A stretch of DNA of 64,000 nt from Acetobacter sp. GTDB lineage: Bacteria > Pseudomonadota > Alphaproteobacteria > Acetobacterales > Acetobacteraceae. The position numbers and the translations under genes are program-made. Positions 48,555 through 57,326 of the stretch are shown one piece after another. Each line of letters opens with the position of its first letter. The stretch's first letter is position 1. The stretch covers positions 147,001 to 211,000 of the forward strand of contig NZ_JAKVME010000003.1 of assembly GCF_022483985.1 (NCBI RefSeq), given 5' to 3'. The notes beneath the pieces were generated by a model. That model made no database searches. It saw nothing but the letters and a program-made list of their open reading frames with translations, and was not told where the DNA came from.

Positions 48555-49784
48555 TCAGGCTGAAATCAGCGTTCGCCTCATCAGGGCAAGCGCCAGAAGA
48601 TAGACCAGCAATCCTCCGACTGACAGCAAAGCTGCGCCGATCCCGAGCGACCCATAACTATACTGGGCAGCAAGCAGCGCGCTTCCCAGCGAAGCCCCCA
48701 TGGCATTGGCAATATTGAAAGCCGAGTGATTGAGTGAGGCAGCCAGTGTCTGGGCATCGCCCGCAAAATCCATGAGTCGGGTCTGAAGCGCCGGACCAAG
48801 GGCGTTCACAAAGGTTGGTATCAGGAAAACATCCATCATGAGCGCCGGTGTGTTATGCAGCACGAACGGAAACACAAGCATGGCGATCGCACTGCCGGAG
48901 AGCGCCAGAATGGCGGCAAGGGAAAGGTTACGGTCAACCAGCCATGCTCCGGCATTGGCCCCCGTCAGCATCCCCGCGCCCCAGACGATCATGAACACCA
49001 TGATCTCCCATTCCGGCACGTGAGTAACATTCTGAAGAACGCTGGTAAGATAGGTATAGATCGTGAACATACCGCCAAAACCGACAGCGGCGGTAAGCAG
49101 AGTAAGCAGAATCTGCACACTGAAAAGCGCCTTTACTTCCTTTAACGGCGAATTTTGCCGATTTGGCGCGTCAGCGGGAATATACCGCCAGACCCCCGCG
49201 AAAGTAAGGAGGCCGCACAGACCAATGATCAGGTAGGACACACGCCACCCCAAATGATCGGCTGCAAAAATGGAAAAGGGCGCGCCCACCAGTGTTGCAA
49301 TGGCGATACCGGACAGAACCCGGCCAACTGCCCAGCCTCGCCGTGAATGATCGACCATCGAAGCCGCCACGAGCGCGGAAATACCGAACAGCGCACCATG
49401 CGGCAGACCTGTGACAAACCGACCGACCTCTATAAGTCCGGCCGTCGGCATGGCGATGCTGAGCAGATTGCCACCGCAGAACATGACGTAAAGCAGGAGC
49501 AGCAGTTCCCTCCGGGACAGCCGTGCGCCCAGAATGGTGATCACTGGCGCTCCGATCACCACGCCAAGGGCGTAGGCCGTGATGGCATATCCGGCCTCGG
49601 CGGTGGAAAGCTGGAGCGAGGCCGCAAATTCCGGCAGCATACCCATAATGGCGAACTCGCCAGTACCGACGACGAACGTACCGAATGTCAGAACGAAGAA
49701 AGCAGCGGGGCTACCGTGGGGTAGGGGAACCGGTACGGGAGCAAATTCTGTCGGCGCCAACCCTGAGGCTGTATCTTTGGTCAT
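48555..49784 (-). CDS. MFS exporter (DHA1-like)
   Basis: A 409-residue major-facilitator protein with about 12 hydrophobic segments. The start has GTGEFAIMGMLPEFAASL and the motif A region is LGARLSRRELLLL, as in AraJ/Bcr-type sugar or drug efflux proteins. AGGATCC precedes the ATG at 49784; the frame upstream is not used. Substrate unknown. Confidence 0.85.
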   Translation of the reverse strand: MTKDTASGLAPTEFAPVPVPLPHGSPAAFFVLTFGTFVVGTGEFAIMGMLPEFAASLQLSTAEAGYAITAYALGVVIGAPVITILGARLSRRELLLLLYVMFCGGNLLSIAMPTAGLIEVGRFVTGLPHGALFGISALVAASMVDHSRRGWAVGRVLSGIAIATLVGAPFSIFAADHLGWRVSYLIIGLCGLLTFAGVWRYIPADAPNRQNSPLKEVKALFSVQILLTLLTAAVGFGGMFTIYTYLTSVLQNVTHVPEWEIMVFMIVWGAGMLTGANAGAWLVDRNLSLAAILALSGSAIAMLVFPFVLHNTPALMMDVFLIPTFVNALGPALQTRLMDFAGDAQTLAASLNHSAFNIANAMGASLGSALLAAQYSYGSLGIGAALLSVGGLLVYLLALALMRRTLISA

Positions 49785-50085
49785 GAAGGATCCTGTATCT
49801 GCCTGTCGATGCGCAGGGCTCTGATGATCATGCGGCTGTTGTAGGCATGTGCGGCGACATGGCCAATGGCAATATGCTCCCAACGCTGGTCCGCGAGGCA
49901 CCAATGGCCCCAGCAATGATCGCGTCAGGCTTCTTCAGAAACTGGAAACTTCATCGTAACGTTCTTGTCCCGAGGAAAACCACATGCCAGCTCAAGGTCG
50001 CTTCCGCAGCCTATGTGGGGACGTTCATAATCATCTGACAAAAAATTACGAGCATCTGCTCCAGAAGATATAAAAGAGAAAATCA
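49785..50085. other. Gene-free stretch between the MFS and phage-like genes
   Basis: No convincing gene. The two promoters for the divergent genes should lie here; the right end (50035-50085) is AT-rich. Confidence 0.4.
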
Positions 50086-50682
50086 TTGTCATTTTTCAAA
50101 GGATATCTGGGACTTCTTGTGACGGGTCCGGCGTCTGTCGCCATGGAGACGACAGGAGGAGGCTATGCAAGACAGGCCATGGATTTTACCTCGCCAGGAG
50201 ATGGACGGCGCACATTATCCGTTTCCCAGTCCTGCAGCTTTGGCTATGCGACCACCGACTGGGGCTCTGTAACGGCTCTGGCCCTTTATACTGATAATAC
50301 GGCGACTTCTGAACCTCTCGTCGCATGGTCGGTATCACCCCGTACCGTCAGCGTGGGGCAGACATATTCTGTACCGGCTGAATGTCTGTCATTTCTGATT
50401 CAACGGGAAGGTTTTTTCTCGACAAACGACCAGATCGGGACGACTGAAAGTGGAACTGCTCTCATCGCCCGTCAGCCAGTCTCCATTTCCGCCGGTGTGA
50501 TGACCCCTGCCATGACGGGCACTTCTTCGGCAGCCGGATCTGGCAGTGGCGTTCCTACATTATCCCAGATGAATCAGGTTCTGTCGCAGCTAATGCAGGG
50601 GCTGCCAACCTCCGATCCTGGCGATGGAACATCTCTATGGCTGAATGCAAACCTTCTATCCATTTCCACAAAAACTAAATAA
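50086..50682 (+). CDS. Phage-tail-like hypothetical protein
   Basis: A 198-residue protein without signal peptide. The N-terminal VAMETTGGGYARQAMDFTSP resembles a motif seen in many phage structural and tail-fibre proteins (GGxYARQAxxF). A Thr/Ser/Gly-rich beta segment and a short helical end follow. The start appears to be TTG at 50086 with AAGAGAAA before it. First of three small same-strand genes. Confidence 0.5.
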   Translation: MSFFKGYLGLLVTGPASVAMETTGGGYARQAMDFTSPGDGRRTLSVSQSCSFGYATTDWGSVTALALYTDNTATSEPLVAWSVSPRTVSVGQTYSVPAECLSFLIQREGFFSTNDQIGTTESGTALIARQPVSISAGVMTPAMTGTSSAAGSGSGVPTLSQMNQVLSQLMQGLPTSDPGDGTSLWLNANLLSISTKTK

Positions 50683-50758
50683 TTTTCCCAGCTTTAACGA
50701 CATCACGTGACCAGGTTGTTTCCCTGAATAGTTCAAATACACAAAGACGGTTTCATTC

Positions 50759-51232
50759 ATGTCCGACAATTATCGCACCGATACAGCATACAAGTTTCCT
50801 CTCTTTCCAGAAAACGGCATGGATCCCAGAGAGTTTGCAAAGAACAACGCGACAGCATCAACAACAGGGTTCACCTTCCAGTCGGGATCAGGCACATCAT
50901 CAGGAGCAGCGGGCAATACGCCGATACCCGTAAAAATCATTAAAAATCCTGGAAGTGTCCTGCAAGCTGCGTTTCCGGAACAGGGAGACATTACTTACGA
51001 CATCACACCCAACACACCGCTCACCCTGTCCCTGACAGGCGGAACGGCTGGTATCCTGCAACGTCTTACCGTTATTCTTCATCAGCCTGACGGAGGTGGA
51101 ATTGCCGTCACCCTGCCATCCGCTCATTACAAGGATGGAACCAGACCTGATGTCAGTCTTCAAGCAGGAGCCACGACCATCATTTCCTACCTCACTGACG
51201 ATGGTGGAAAAACCATTTACGGCGGACTCTGA
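50759..51232 (+). CDS. Phage-like hypothetical protein
   Basis: A 157-residue soluble protein with a Gly/Ser-rich linker (TFQSGSGTSSGAAGNTP). A beta-rich C-terminal half (DITPNTPLTLSLTGGTAG, LTVILHQPDGGGIAVTLPS) recalls virion-associated or receptor-binding folds. No named family. It lies 76 bases after the previous gene and 14 before the next. Confidence 0.5.
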   Translation: MSDNYRTDTAYKFPLFPENGMDPREFAKNNATASTTGFTFQSGSGTSSGAAGNTPIPVKIIKNPGSVLQAAFPEQGDITYDITPNTPLTLSLTGGTAGILQRLTVILHQPDGGGIAVTLPSAHYKDGTRPDVSLQAGATTIISYLTDDGGKTIYGGL

Positions 51233-51246
51233 AAAAGAAATAACTC

Positions 51247-51552
51247 ATGGATATTACAACATTTATCAATAATATATTGCAATTTATACCACCATCCTAT
51301 CTCGCCACCACAACCGCCATCATCTCCTTTATCATAGCAACCTGCGCCCTGATCATGCGCTTCTGGAAACCTCCCTCCAAAGAATCCCGCTGGGTCGGTG
51401 TTTACCATATTGTCAGCGCCATCGGGCAGGCACGGGGATGGAACGCCAGCGCCTATCAGCCTGACAGAAAGGCGATCATGGTTCCCGCCTCCAAAGATCG
51501 CTCGGAAGTGGCGGAAAATCTTGGTCTGGATGTCAAACAGACCCGTCCCTGA
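51247..51552 (+). CDS. Small single-pass membrane protein
   Basis: A 101-residue protein with one strong transmembrane helix (about 20-40, LATTTAIISFIIATCALIM) and a polar C-terminal domain. Its size and position after two phage-like genes suggest a holin-like or tail-cassette accessory role; this is inferred. A terminator follows. Confidence 0.5.
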   Translation: MDITTFINNILQFIPPSYLATTTAIISFIIATCALIMRFWKPPSKESRWVGVYHIVSAIGQARGWNASAYQPDRKAIMVPASKDRSEVAENLGLDVKQTRP

Positions 51553-51562
51553 GCAGAGACAA

Positions 51563-51596
51563 AAAAACCCTTTCCTTACAAGAGGAAAGGGTTTTT
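51563..51596. terminator. Bidirectional terminator after the phage-like cassette
   Basis: The stem AAAAACCCTTTCCT (51563-51576) with AGGAAAGGGTTTTT (51583-51596) is perfect over 14 bp with a 6-base loop and A/T tails on both sides. It separates the cassette from the convergent Spy-like gene. Confidence 0.9.
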
Positions 51597-51662
51597 CATA
51601 ACCAGAGGGACAATCCGTTCAGACCGCCCTATCCAGACGGATAAGCATCACTCAGACAATCC

Positions 51663-52139
51663 TTATTCATCGTCCTTGCTGTCAGCATGTTCGATAGAAT
51701 GAACCTGATCCATCAGAGCGTGGATTTTGTCATGACGATCTTTGGCGGCAGACACCTGTTCCGCCGTCAGGACATCATGCACCTTGACGGCCGTCGCCTG
51801 TCGCGCCGCATTTTCTTTGGCGTCCAGCGCATTCTGTTCCGTTGTCAGGGCGTCGAGCTTCGCCTGATCTATCTTGCCTGGCGTGAGCATGAGCGCTTCA
51901 AACCGATCATGAAGATCGTGCTCCTGCCTGTGCAGGGCCTTCATGTCTTCGTGACCTTCCTTGAAGATCTTCTTGACCGAATCTTTCTGCTTGGCCGTCA
52001 GATTGACGCCCTCAAGAAAGGGAAGTCCACCCGGTCCACAACCATGCGGACCCATGGGAGGCTGGGCATGGGCCTGTCCCATGGCCAGTGCACCAACAGT
52101 CATAGCAGCAATCAGAAAAGAACTACGTGACATAATCAT
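51663..52139 (-). CDS. Periplasmic Spy/CpxP-like protein
   Basis: A 158-residue protein with a signal peptide (SSFLIAAMTVGALAMGQAHA). The alpha-helical body contains two LTxxQ motifs (LTAKQKDSV and LTAEQVSAA) and many charged residues, which mark the Spy/CpxP fold of periplasmic chaperones and metal-stress proteins. Of the clustered start codons I prefer the ATG at 52139, spaced 6 bases from GAAGAG; 52142 and 52133 are possible. Confidence 0.78.
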   Translation of the reverse strand: MIMSRSSFLIAAMTVGALAMGQAHAQPPMGPHGCGPGGLPFLEGVNLTAKQKDSVKKIFKEGHEDMKALHRQEHDLHDRFEALMLTPGKIDQAKLDALTTEQNALDAKENAARQATAVKVHDVLTAEQVSAAKDRHDKIHALMDQVHSIEHADSKDDE

Positions 52140-52276
52140 CATCCACTCTTCAAACGGTAGAGACCGGCTGTCCACCGTTTTCTACAGAGAAGAAAACCAA
52201 TGATACGTGTCAAAAAAATCGCAGCTTTGCTACGAAATGTAAGGCTATTCTATCCGTTTCATAAAAGACGGTTTTA

Positions 52277-52726
52277 TTAAAACGGTTTAACAATGACCAT
52301 AATAACAATCACCATCATGAGAACTGTCGGAATTTCATTCGCCATTCTGTAAAATCGTTCAGAATGTCTGTTTCTGTCACGGGAAAATTCTCCACGCCAG
52401 CGGGCGCAGAAACCATGAAAAATGAACATGCCGAGAAGAGCAGCCATTTTCACGTGCCACCAGCCAGAGGACCAGTTTACTACTCCCGGAATACTGACAA
52501 GCAACATCCCGAAAAGCAGGGAGGATATCATCGCCGGGGTCGTAATAGCCCGCAGGAGACGACGCTCCATGATCTTGAAACGCTCACTCTCCTCAGAACC
52601 GGCAGCAACCTGACAATGGTAGACAAACAGTCTCGGCAGATAGAAAAGTCCTGCCATCCAGGCCATGACCGACATGACATGAAATGCCTTGATCCACGGA
52701 TACCACGGCAGAAGCAGTTCACTCAC
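52277..52726 (-). CDS. hemJ: Protoporphyrinogen IX oxidase HemJ
   Basis: A 149-residue, four-helix membrane protein of the HemJ family, which oxidises protoporphyrinogen in heme synthesis. The signature AFHVMSVMAWMAGLFYLPRL holds the conserved histidine; a second region WWHVKMAALLGMFIFHG is also typical. GTG start at 52726 overlaps the HAD gene stop by four bases. hemE is two genes upstream, which supports the call. Confidence 0.88.
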   Translation of the reverse strand: MSELLLPWYPWIKAFHVMSVMAWMAGLFYLPRLFVYHCQVAAGSEESERFKIMERRLLRAITTPAMISSLLFGMLLVSIPGVVNWSSGWWHVKMAALLGMFIFHGFCARWRGEFSRDRNRHSERFYRMANEIPTVLMMVIVIMVIVKPF

Positions 52727-53424
52727 GACGCATCAGCCCTGTTCTGCCTGTCCAGAACATCCTCCAGCAGAACAGGCAGCTCGGACAGCGCACTGATTCT
52801 GACCAGAGCCGGCCAGGCAGGAATGGGGGCCGGTTCAGCCCTCAGAAGAACGCAGGCCATCCCCGCCGCAAGAGCCGCTTTCGCCCCTGTATCGCTGTCT
52901 TCAATGACAACACAGTTCGCAGGAGAAACGCCTTCCTCTTCCGCCGCTTTCAGATAGACAGCCGGATCAGGCTTCGGTGCGAGCATGTCGGTTGCCGAAT
53001 GAATACGTCCCTCCAGCAGTTCAGCCAGCCCGCTGGTCCTGAATTTCGCATCCATCTCCAGCATGGAGGAATTTGAGCCGACCCTTACCGGTAACCCAAG
53101 AGCCGCAACCTTTTCCAGCATGTCCCGGGCTCCATCGATCATATCGACAGACACATTGAAGGATTCAACAAAACGATCCCTCATGAGAATGGGCCAGTCC
53201 TGTGGAAGAATGGTGTCGGTCCTCTCCTCGATTTCCTTCTTCAGAAGCGTCAGGGCTTTCCCGCCAAACTGTGTCACCGCTTCTTCGTCGCTGAGAGCCC
53301 ATCCGGCCTGACGAACCTCTTCAGCGATCAGACGACAGCTTGTACCTTCGCTGTCGATCAGCACACCATCGCAATCAAAAATGACAAGCTGTAACCGACC
53401 GTCGGCAGCAAGCGCGGATGTCAT
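52723..53424 (-). CDS. HAD-superfamily phosphatase (beta-phosphoglucomutase-like)
   Basis: A 233-residue hydrolase with all HAD motifs: DCDGVLIDSE (nucleophile Asp), VGSNSS, KPDPAVY and IEDSDTGAKAA. The cap is of the small helical type. It sits between hemE and hemJ, overlapping hemJ by four bases, with a two-base gap to hemE. Substrate not determined; a role in heme synthesis is not implied beyond co-expression. Confidence 0.88.
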   Translation of the reverse strand: MTSALAADGRLQLVIFDCDGVLIDSEGTSCRLIAEEVRQAGWALSDEEAVTQFGGKALTLLKKEIEERTDTILPQDWPILMRDRFVESFNVSVDMIDGARDMLEKVAALGLPVRVGSNSSMLEMDAKFRTSGLAELLEGRIHSATDMLAPKPDPAVYLKAAEEEGVSPANCVVIEDSDTGAKAALAAGMACVLLRAEPAPIPAWPALVRISALSELPVLLEDVLDRQNRADAS

Positions 53425-53426
53425 GG

Positions 53427-54497
53427 TCAGACAGTCCGCAACGCAGCGATCAGATCGCCGACATGCTCGGTCGGTGTCTCCGGCAGAACGCCGTGGCCCA
53501 GATTGAACACATGCGGACGGCCACGCCCGGCTTCACGGATCGCCAGAGCTTCCTGCACCATCGCCTCGCCACCAGCCAGCACGGCAACCGGATCAAGATT
53601 GCCCTGCAGGACCAGATCGGAACGGACCTGCGAAGCGACCGTGGTCAGATCGGCGCCGGTATCGAGCGCCATCGCATCCACACCTGTTTCCCGCGCATAT
53701 TCCGGAGCCATGACACCGGCGAGGCGTGGAAAACCGATCACCGGCACATCCGGGTAACGCTCTTTCAGGAACGTCACGATCTGACGTGTCGGGTTGATGA
53801 CATGACGGCGGAATTCCCGCGGAGGCAGCAGCCCGGACCACGAATCAAACAGCATGACCGCCTGAGCGCCTGCTTCGATCTGGTCTGCCAGCATGGTCGC
53901 CGTCGTTTCGGTCAGAAGATCGATGAGGCGATCAAACAGGCCCGGATCACGGAATGCCATCAGACGGGTCTGGGCAAATTCCTTCGAACTGCCGCCATCG
54001 ACCATGTAGCAGCTCACAGTGAACGGAGCGCCTGCAAAACCGATCAGGGTGACGGTGTCAGGAGCCGCGGCTCCCACCTGTTCCCCAAGAGCCTTTCGGA
54101 CCCGCCGCAATGTTTCCGCGACAGGCGCCGTGCGCTCGGGAATACGCTTCGGATCGAGCCTGTCCAGATCGGCGCGACTGCGGATCGGAGTGAGAACAGG
54201 CCCCTGTTTTTCAATGAACTCAAGAGATTGCCCCATGGCCCAGGGCAGGATGAGAATATCCGAGAACAGGATGGCTCCATCCATGGCAAAACGACGGATG
54301 GGTTGCAGCGTGATGTCCGTCGCCAGTTCCGGGGTCATGCAGCGCGTCAGAAAATCCGCCTTTTCGCGAAGCGCCCGAAACTCCGGCAGAAAACGCCCGG
54401 CCTGACGCATGAGCCAGACTGGCGGCGGCCACATGGCCTCGCCCTTCAGCGTGCGAAGAAGTCGTCGGTTCTCATCGGTTCCGTATGGGGCGTTCAC
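53427..54497 (-). CDS. hemE: Uroporphyrinogen decarboxylase
   Basis: Decarboxylates uroporphyrinogen III to coproporphyrinogen III. The 356-residue protein shows the N-terminal PPPVWLMRQAGRFLPEFR motif, AILFSDILILPWAMGQ and GFAGAPFTVSCYMVDGGSS. GTG start at 54497. In Alphaproteobacteria hemE commonly borders the chromosome origin. Confidence 0.95.
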   Translation of the reverse strand: MNAPYGTDENRRLLRTLKGEAMWPPPVWLMRQAGRFLPEFRALREKADFLTRCMTPELATDITLQPIRRFAMDGAILFSDILILPWAMGQSLEFIEKQGPVLTPIRSRADLDRLDPKRIPERTAPVAETLRRVRKALGEQVGAAAPDTVTLIGFAGAPFTVSCYMVDGGSSKEFAQTRLMAFRDPGLFDRLIDLLTETTATMLADQIEAGAQAVMLFDSWSGLLPPREFRRHVINPTRQIVTFLKERYPDVPVIGFPRLAGVMAPEYARETGVDAMALDTGADLTTVASQVRSDLVLQGNLDPVAVLAGGEAMVQEALAIREAGRGRPHVFNLGHGVLPETPTEHVGDLIAALRTV

Positions 54498-54529
54498 TAT
54501 CCGTCTACCGTCCGTTTCATCAGGCCCTC

Positions 54530-54930
54530 ATCTCTAACGAATAAAAGAAAATAAAGAAATGATGAGGTTTCTATAGGGGGTGTGTATGTCGGGGTACCCA
54601 CCTTTCCGAAAATGTACCCCAGTTTTCCCCGACTGTGTACAGAATGTATCCTGCCGGAAAATAAGGCCTTTCGGGAGTTATCCAGAAAAGTCCCCAGAAG
54701 ACCTGTGTACAACCCACAGTGTCGGGAGAAGACTCACTTGTCCACGGTACTCGGTACGGACCGGAAAGATGTCTGGTACTATCCCCATGTACCCCAGTAC
54801 CGCACAAAGTACTCGGTACAGTACTCACCGAAGTACTAACGAGATGAATGATGGATTATCCTTGTTCAGCCCTGAGGAATGGAAGGCGCAGGAAAAATGA
54901 TCGACTCGAGTACTGATGAAGATGAAGTAC
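54530..54930. other. Probable chromosomal replication origin (oriC)
   Basis: The hemE-maf gap is the classical alphaproteobacterial oriC position. An AT-rich tract (54536-54576) lies near hemE. DnaA-box-like sequences: TTATCCAGA (54678-54686), TTATCCTTG (54856-54864), TTGTCCACG (54738-54746) and TTGTACACA on the minus strand (54703-54711). GTAC occurs 15 times between 54594 and 54930 (about one expected by chance), with repeated longer forms ATGTACCCCAG (twice), ACTCGGTAC (twice) and TGTGTACA (twice). No protein is credible between 54498 and 54896. Confidence 0.8.
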
Positions 54931-55544
54931 TGACGCCCTCCTGTTTTTCTCTGGTGCTGGCGAGCGGTTCCACCATACGACAGACCCTGCTGCGGAACAG
55001 CGGTGTCGCTTTTACCGTCCGGACACAGCCCGTTGATGAGTCTCTCTATAAGAAAGAAGGTCGTCAGGCCGGAGACAGCGCGGCCAGCGTCGCTCTTCGT
55101 CTTGCGGCTGCAAAAGCGCAGGCAGTCAGTCGCGAGGCCGGACAACGCGATGCTCTTATTATCGGTGCGGATCAGATGCTGAGTTGTGAGGGAGACTGGT
55201 TCGACAAACCCGCTTCCTCTCTCTCCGCCAGAGCCCAGCTATCTCACCTGAAAGGAAAATCACACTTTCTCCATAGTGCGGTCGTGCTGTGCAGGAGAGG
55301 TGAGGTTGTGTGGTCACATGTCGAAGAGCCGAGACTGGAGATGCGCGATTTTTCGGATGCGTTTCTTGATGCCTATCTGGAGACGGAGGGAGAGGCCTGT
55401 TTAACGAGCGTTGGCGCCTACAGGCTCGAAGGGCCGGGTATCCAGCTTTTCAGCCGGATTGAAGGGGATTATTCCGCCATTCTCGGCCTGCCTCTGCTGC
55501 CTCTGTTTGCGGCACTTCGCTCGCTGGGTATGCTGGTCGGCTAA
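54897..55544 (+). CDS. Maf-family nucleotide pyrophosphatase
   Basis: A 215-residue house-cleaning enzyme that hydrolyses modified or canonical nucleoside triphosphates. Conserved segments: LVLASGSTIRQTLLRNSGV, IIGADQMLSCEGDWFDKP, KSHFLHSAV and EGDYSAILGLPLLPL. The ATG at 54897 follows CAGGAAAA. Two GTAC copies of the origin cluster lie inside its first codons. The gene beside oriC in Alphaproteobacteria is often a maf homologue. Confidence 0.9.
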   Translation: MIDSSTDEDEVLTPSCFSLVLASGSTIRQTLLRNSGVAFTVRTQPVDESLYKKEGRQAGDSAASVALRLAAAKAQAVSREAGQRDALIIGADQMLSCEGDWFDKPASSLSARAQLSHLKGKSHFLHSAVVLCRRGEVVWSHVEEPRLEMRDFSDAFLDAYLETEGEACLTSVGAYRLEGPGIQLFSRIEGDYSAILGLPLLPLFAALRSLGMLVG

Positions 55545-55640
55545 TAAGGAAGTGGCAGGCATTAAAGGGCTTGTCACGGGCGTATCAACAGGATATATGC
55601 CCGTCACCCGGACGGTCTGTCACAGACAGGACGTCCTGAT

Positions 55641-55716
55641 GGGGCCATAGCTCAGTTGGGAGAGCGCCTGAATGGCATTCAGGAGGTCGTCGGTTCGATC
55701 CCGATTGGCTCCACCA
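55641..55716 (+). tRNA. tRNA-Ala (anticodon GGC)
   Basis: A 76-nt cloverleaf with encoded CCA. The acceptor GGGGCCA pairs with TGGCTCC. The anticodon arm is CCTGA-ATGGCAT-TCAGG with anticodon GGC. It sits at the left edge of an integrated element; such tRNA genes are common integration targets. Confidence 0.96.
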
Positions 55717-56101
55717 GTTCCCACCTACAATTTTTCAAAATCTGTGCGTTGAACTGGTGATGGAAATAAAGCTTCCGGACTCAATCCGGACTCTTTCAAA
55801 ATTCCTGCTCGCTGCTGTGGTGAACCATGGGGCCGCATTGATGGGCCTTGCCGTTTAGGCAGGCGGTCCAGTGCCACTGTCACCCTACTGGCGAGCATGT
55901 GTCGGTTGGTGGCATCCATCCGATCTCATTGCTGCATCTCATCGTCCAGCAGATCCGCAAGCCGAGCGAACGACAACAACAACACCAAGCTGATTTTCTA
56001 TTTGCACAAAAGGTGCCTCTTACCGGGGCGCGAATAACCCCCGACAGGCGGCCTTCCTAGGAAGGACCCATGACTTTTTTCTCCGGCACACCCTCCGGAG
56101 G

Positions 56102-56409
56102 TATGCGTTTGACGCATGATGTTCTGATACCTCACCTCTCCCTCTTTTTCTGCATTGTTCGAAAAAAGGTGTATGAGGTGTAAAGGTGTATGAGAACGCC
56201 ATAAGGCAATGAAAACACTATCGTTTTCGAGTTACACCTTTTGCGTTTGGTCATTACACCTTTCGAAAAAGGTGTAACTGGCTCTTGTGTGTAAACGCCA
56301 GAAATCCGCCATTTTTAAAACAGAAGCACGTCACGAGTGGAAGTTATCCACAAGAGAAACGTCATTTTCACGCATGTTCGGCGCGTGTTTTGTTATGCGT
56401 TTAACGCAT
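56102..56409. repeat. Iteron and palindrome array with a perfect DnaA box
   Basis: Two 16-bp near-identical palindromes, TATGCGTTTGACGCAT (56102-56117) and TATGCGTTTAACGCAT (56394-56409), bracket five copies of AAAGGTGTA or its complement (56165, 56182, 56233, 56255, 56268) plus TGAGGTGTA at 56174. The last two form the stem TTACACCTTT/AAAGGTGTAA. TTATCCACA, an exact DnaA box, is at 56344-56352. The layout resembles plasmid or satellite-element replication origins. It fills much of the gene-free stretch 55717-56547; left of it I see no clear gene. Confidence 0.6.
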
Positions 56410-56547
56410 TCCTTGGGGCGTTTTCATGTCTGAAGCGCCTAAAAATCGGGAAGAAAACCATCGCGCTGCCCGCGCGCACCGGACACGCTCCGCAGGGTTC
56501 AGGAGCACACCGAAGGCTCTGGACGCGCCCGCAGGCAGGAAAGCAGA

Positions 56548-57105
56548 TCAGGCGTCCTTGAGGCACCGATGCACATGCTGACGTGACACATTGAGACGTT
56601 GGGCAATCTCGGTGATGCTCACGCCTTCATTCTTCAGCTTCCGCACGGCATCACGATCCACTGTCCGCTTGCGCCCGGTATAGACACCGTTGGCCTTGGC
56701 GACAGCGATGCCGTCAAGCTGGCGCTCTTTGCGAAGATTGGTCTCAAACTCTGCGAAGACACCCAGCATATCCAGAAAGGCTTTTCCGGCTGCCGTGGTC
56801 GTGTCCACAGGCTGCTCGGTGCATTGCAGCGCCACGCCCTTGTTCCGAAGTGTCGTCACGATGGTCTGAAGGTCCGCAATGGAACGGGCCAGCCGGTCGA
56901 TGCGTGTTACGACCAGCGTATCACCATCGCGCATGAAATCCAGCAGCGTGGCAAGCTCGGTTCGACCTTCCAGCTTTGTGCCGCTCTTCTGCTCCACTCG
57001 CACCTGTTGACACCCAGCCGCTTCGAGGGCCAGTCTCTGGGCTTCCGGGTTCTGGTCCGTGGTGGAGACTCTGGCGTAACCATATCGCATGGTGATGTGT
57101 AACAT
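56548..57105 (-). CDS. Serine recombinase (resolvase/invertase)
   Basis: A 185-residue small serine recombinase. The catalytic Ser is in GYARVSTTDQNPEAQR, with DTLVVTRIDRLARS and the C-terminal helix-turn-helix GVSITEIAQRLNVSRQHVHR. The family resolves or inverts DNA. Start ATG at 57105 overlaps a TGTAACAT repeat; the ATG at 57090 would give the more usual MRYGYARVST beginning. The gene looks intact. Confidence 0.9.
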   Translation of the reverse strand: MLHITMRYGYARVSTTDQNPEAQRLALEAAGCQQVRVEQKSGTKLEGRTELATLLDFMRDGDTLVVTRIDRLARSIADLQTIVTTLRNKGVALQCTEQPVDTTTAAGKAFLDMLGVFAEFETNLRKERQLDGIAVAKANGVYTGRKRTVDRDAVRKLKNEGVSITEIAQRLNVSRQHVHRCLKDA

Positions 57106-57199
57106 TAGGTTCTAGACTCACTCCTTTTGATGTAACATAACCAAAAAGTCAACCCTAATGTGATAGAGAAACCCTCACTTCCTGAAAGCCGATGTTACA
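57098..57199. repeat. TGTAACAT repeats upstream of the recombinase
   Basis: TGTAACAT at 57098-57105 and 57131-57138, and its complement ATGTTACA at 57192-57199, with further half-matches CATTAGG/CCTAATG between. They lie over and upstream of the recombinase start, where res sites or operators of serine recombinases are usually placed. Confidence 0.45.
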
Positions 57200-57326
57200 T
57201 CATCTTAGGGTATAGTCTAAAGTTACACCCCGGAGGCGGTCGACCACATACGGAAACCCGACCAACGAAAAAGGGCCGCCACAGTGTGACGACCCTCCGG
57301 AGGCTGACAGGAAAGAGGAACACGGT

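Noticed and set aside
55725..56060. Opposed short frames right of tRNA-Ala that might be transposase fragments
   Set aside because: No transposase motif or terminal inverted repeats could be found.
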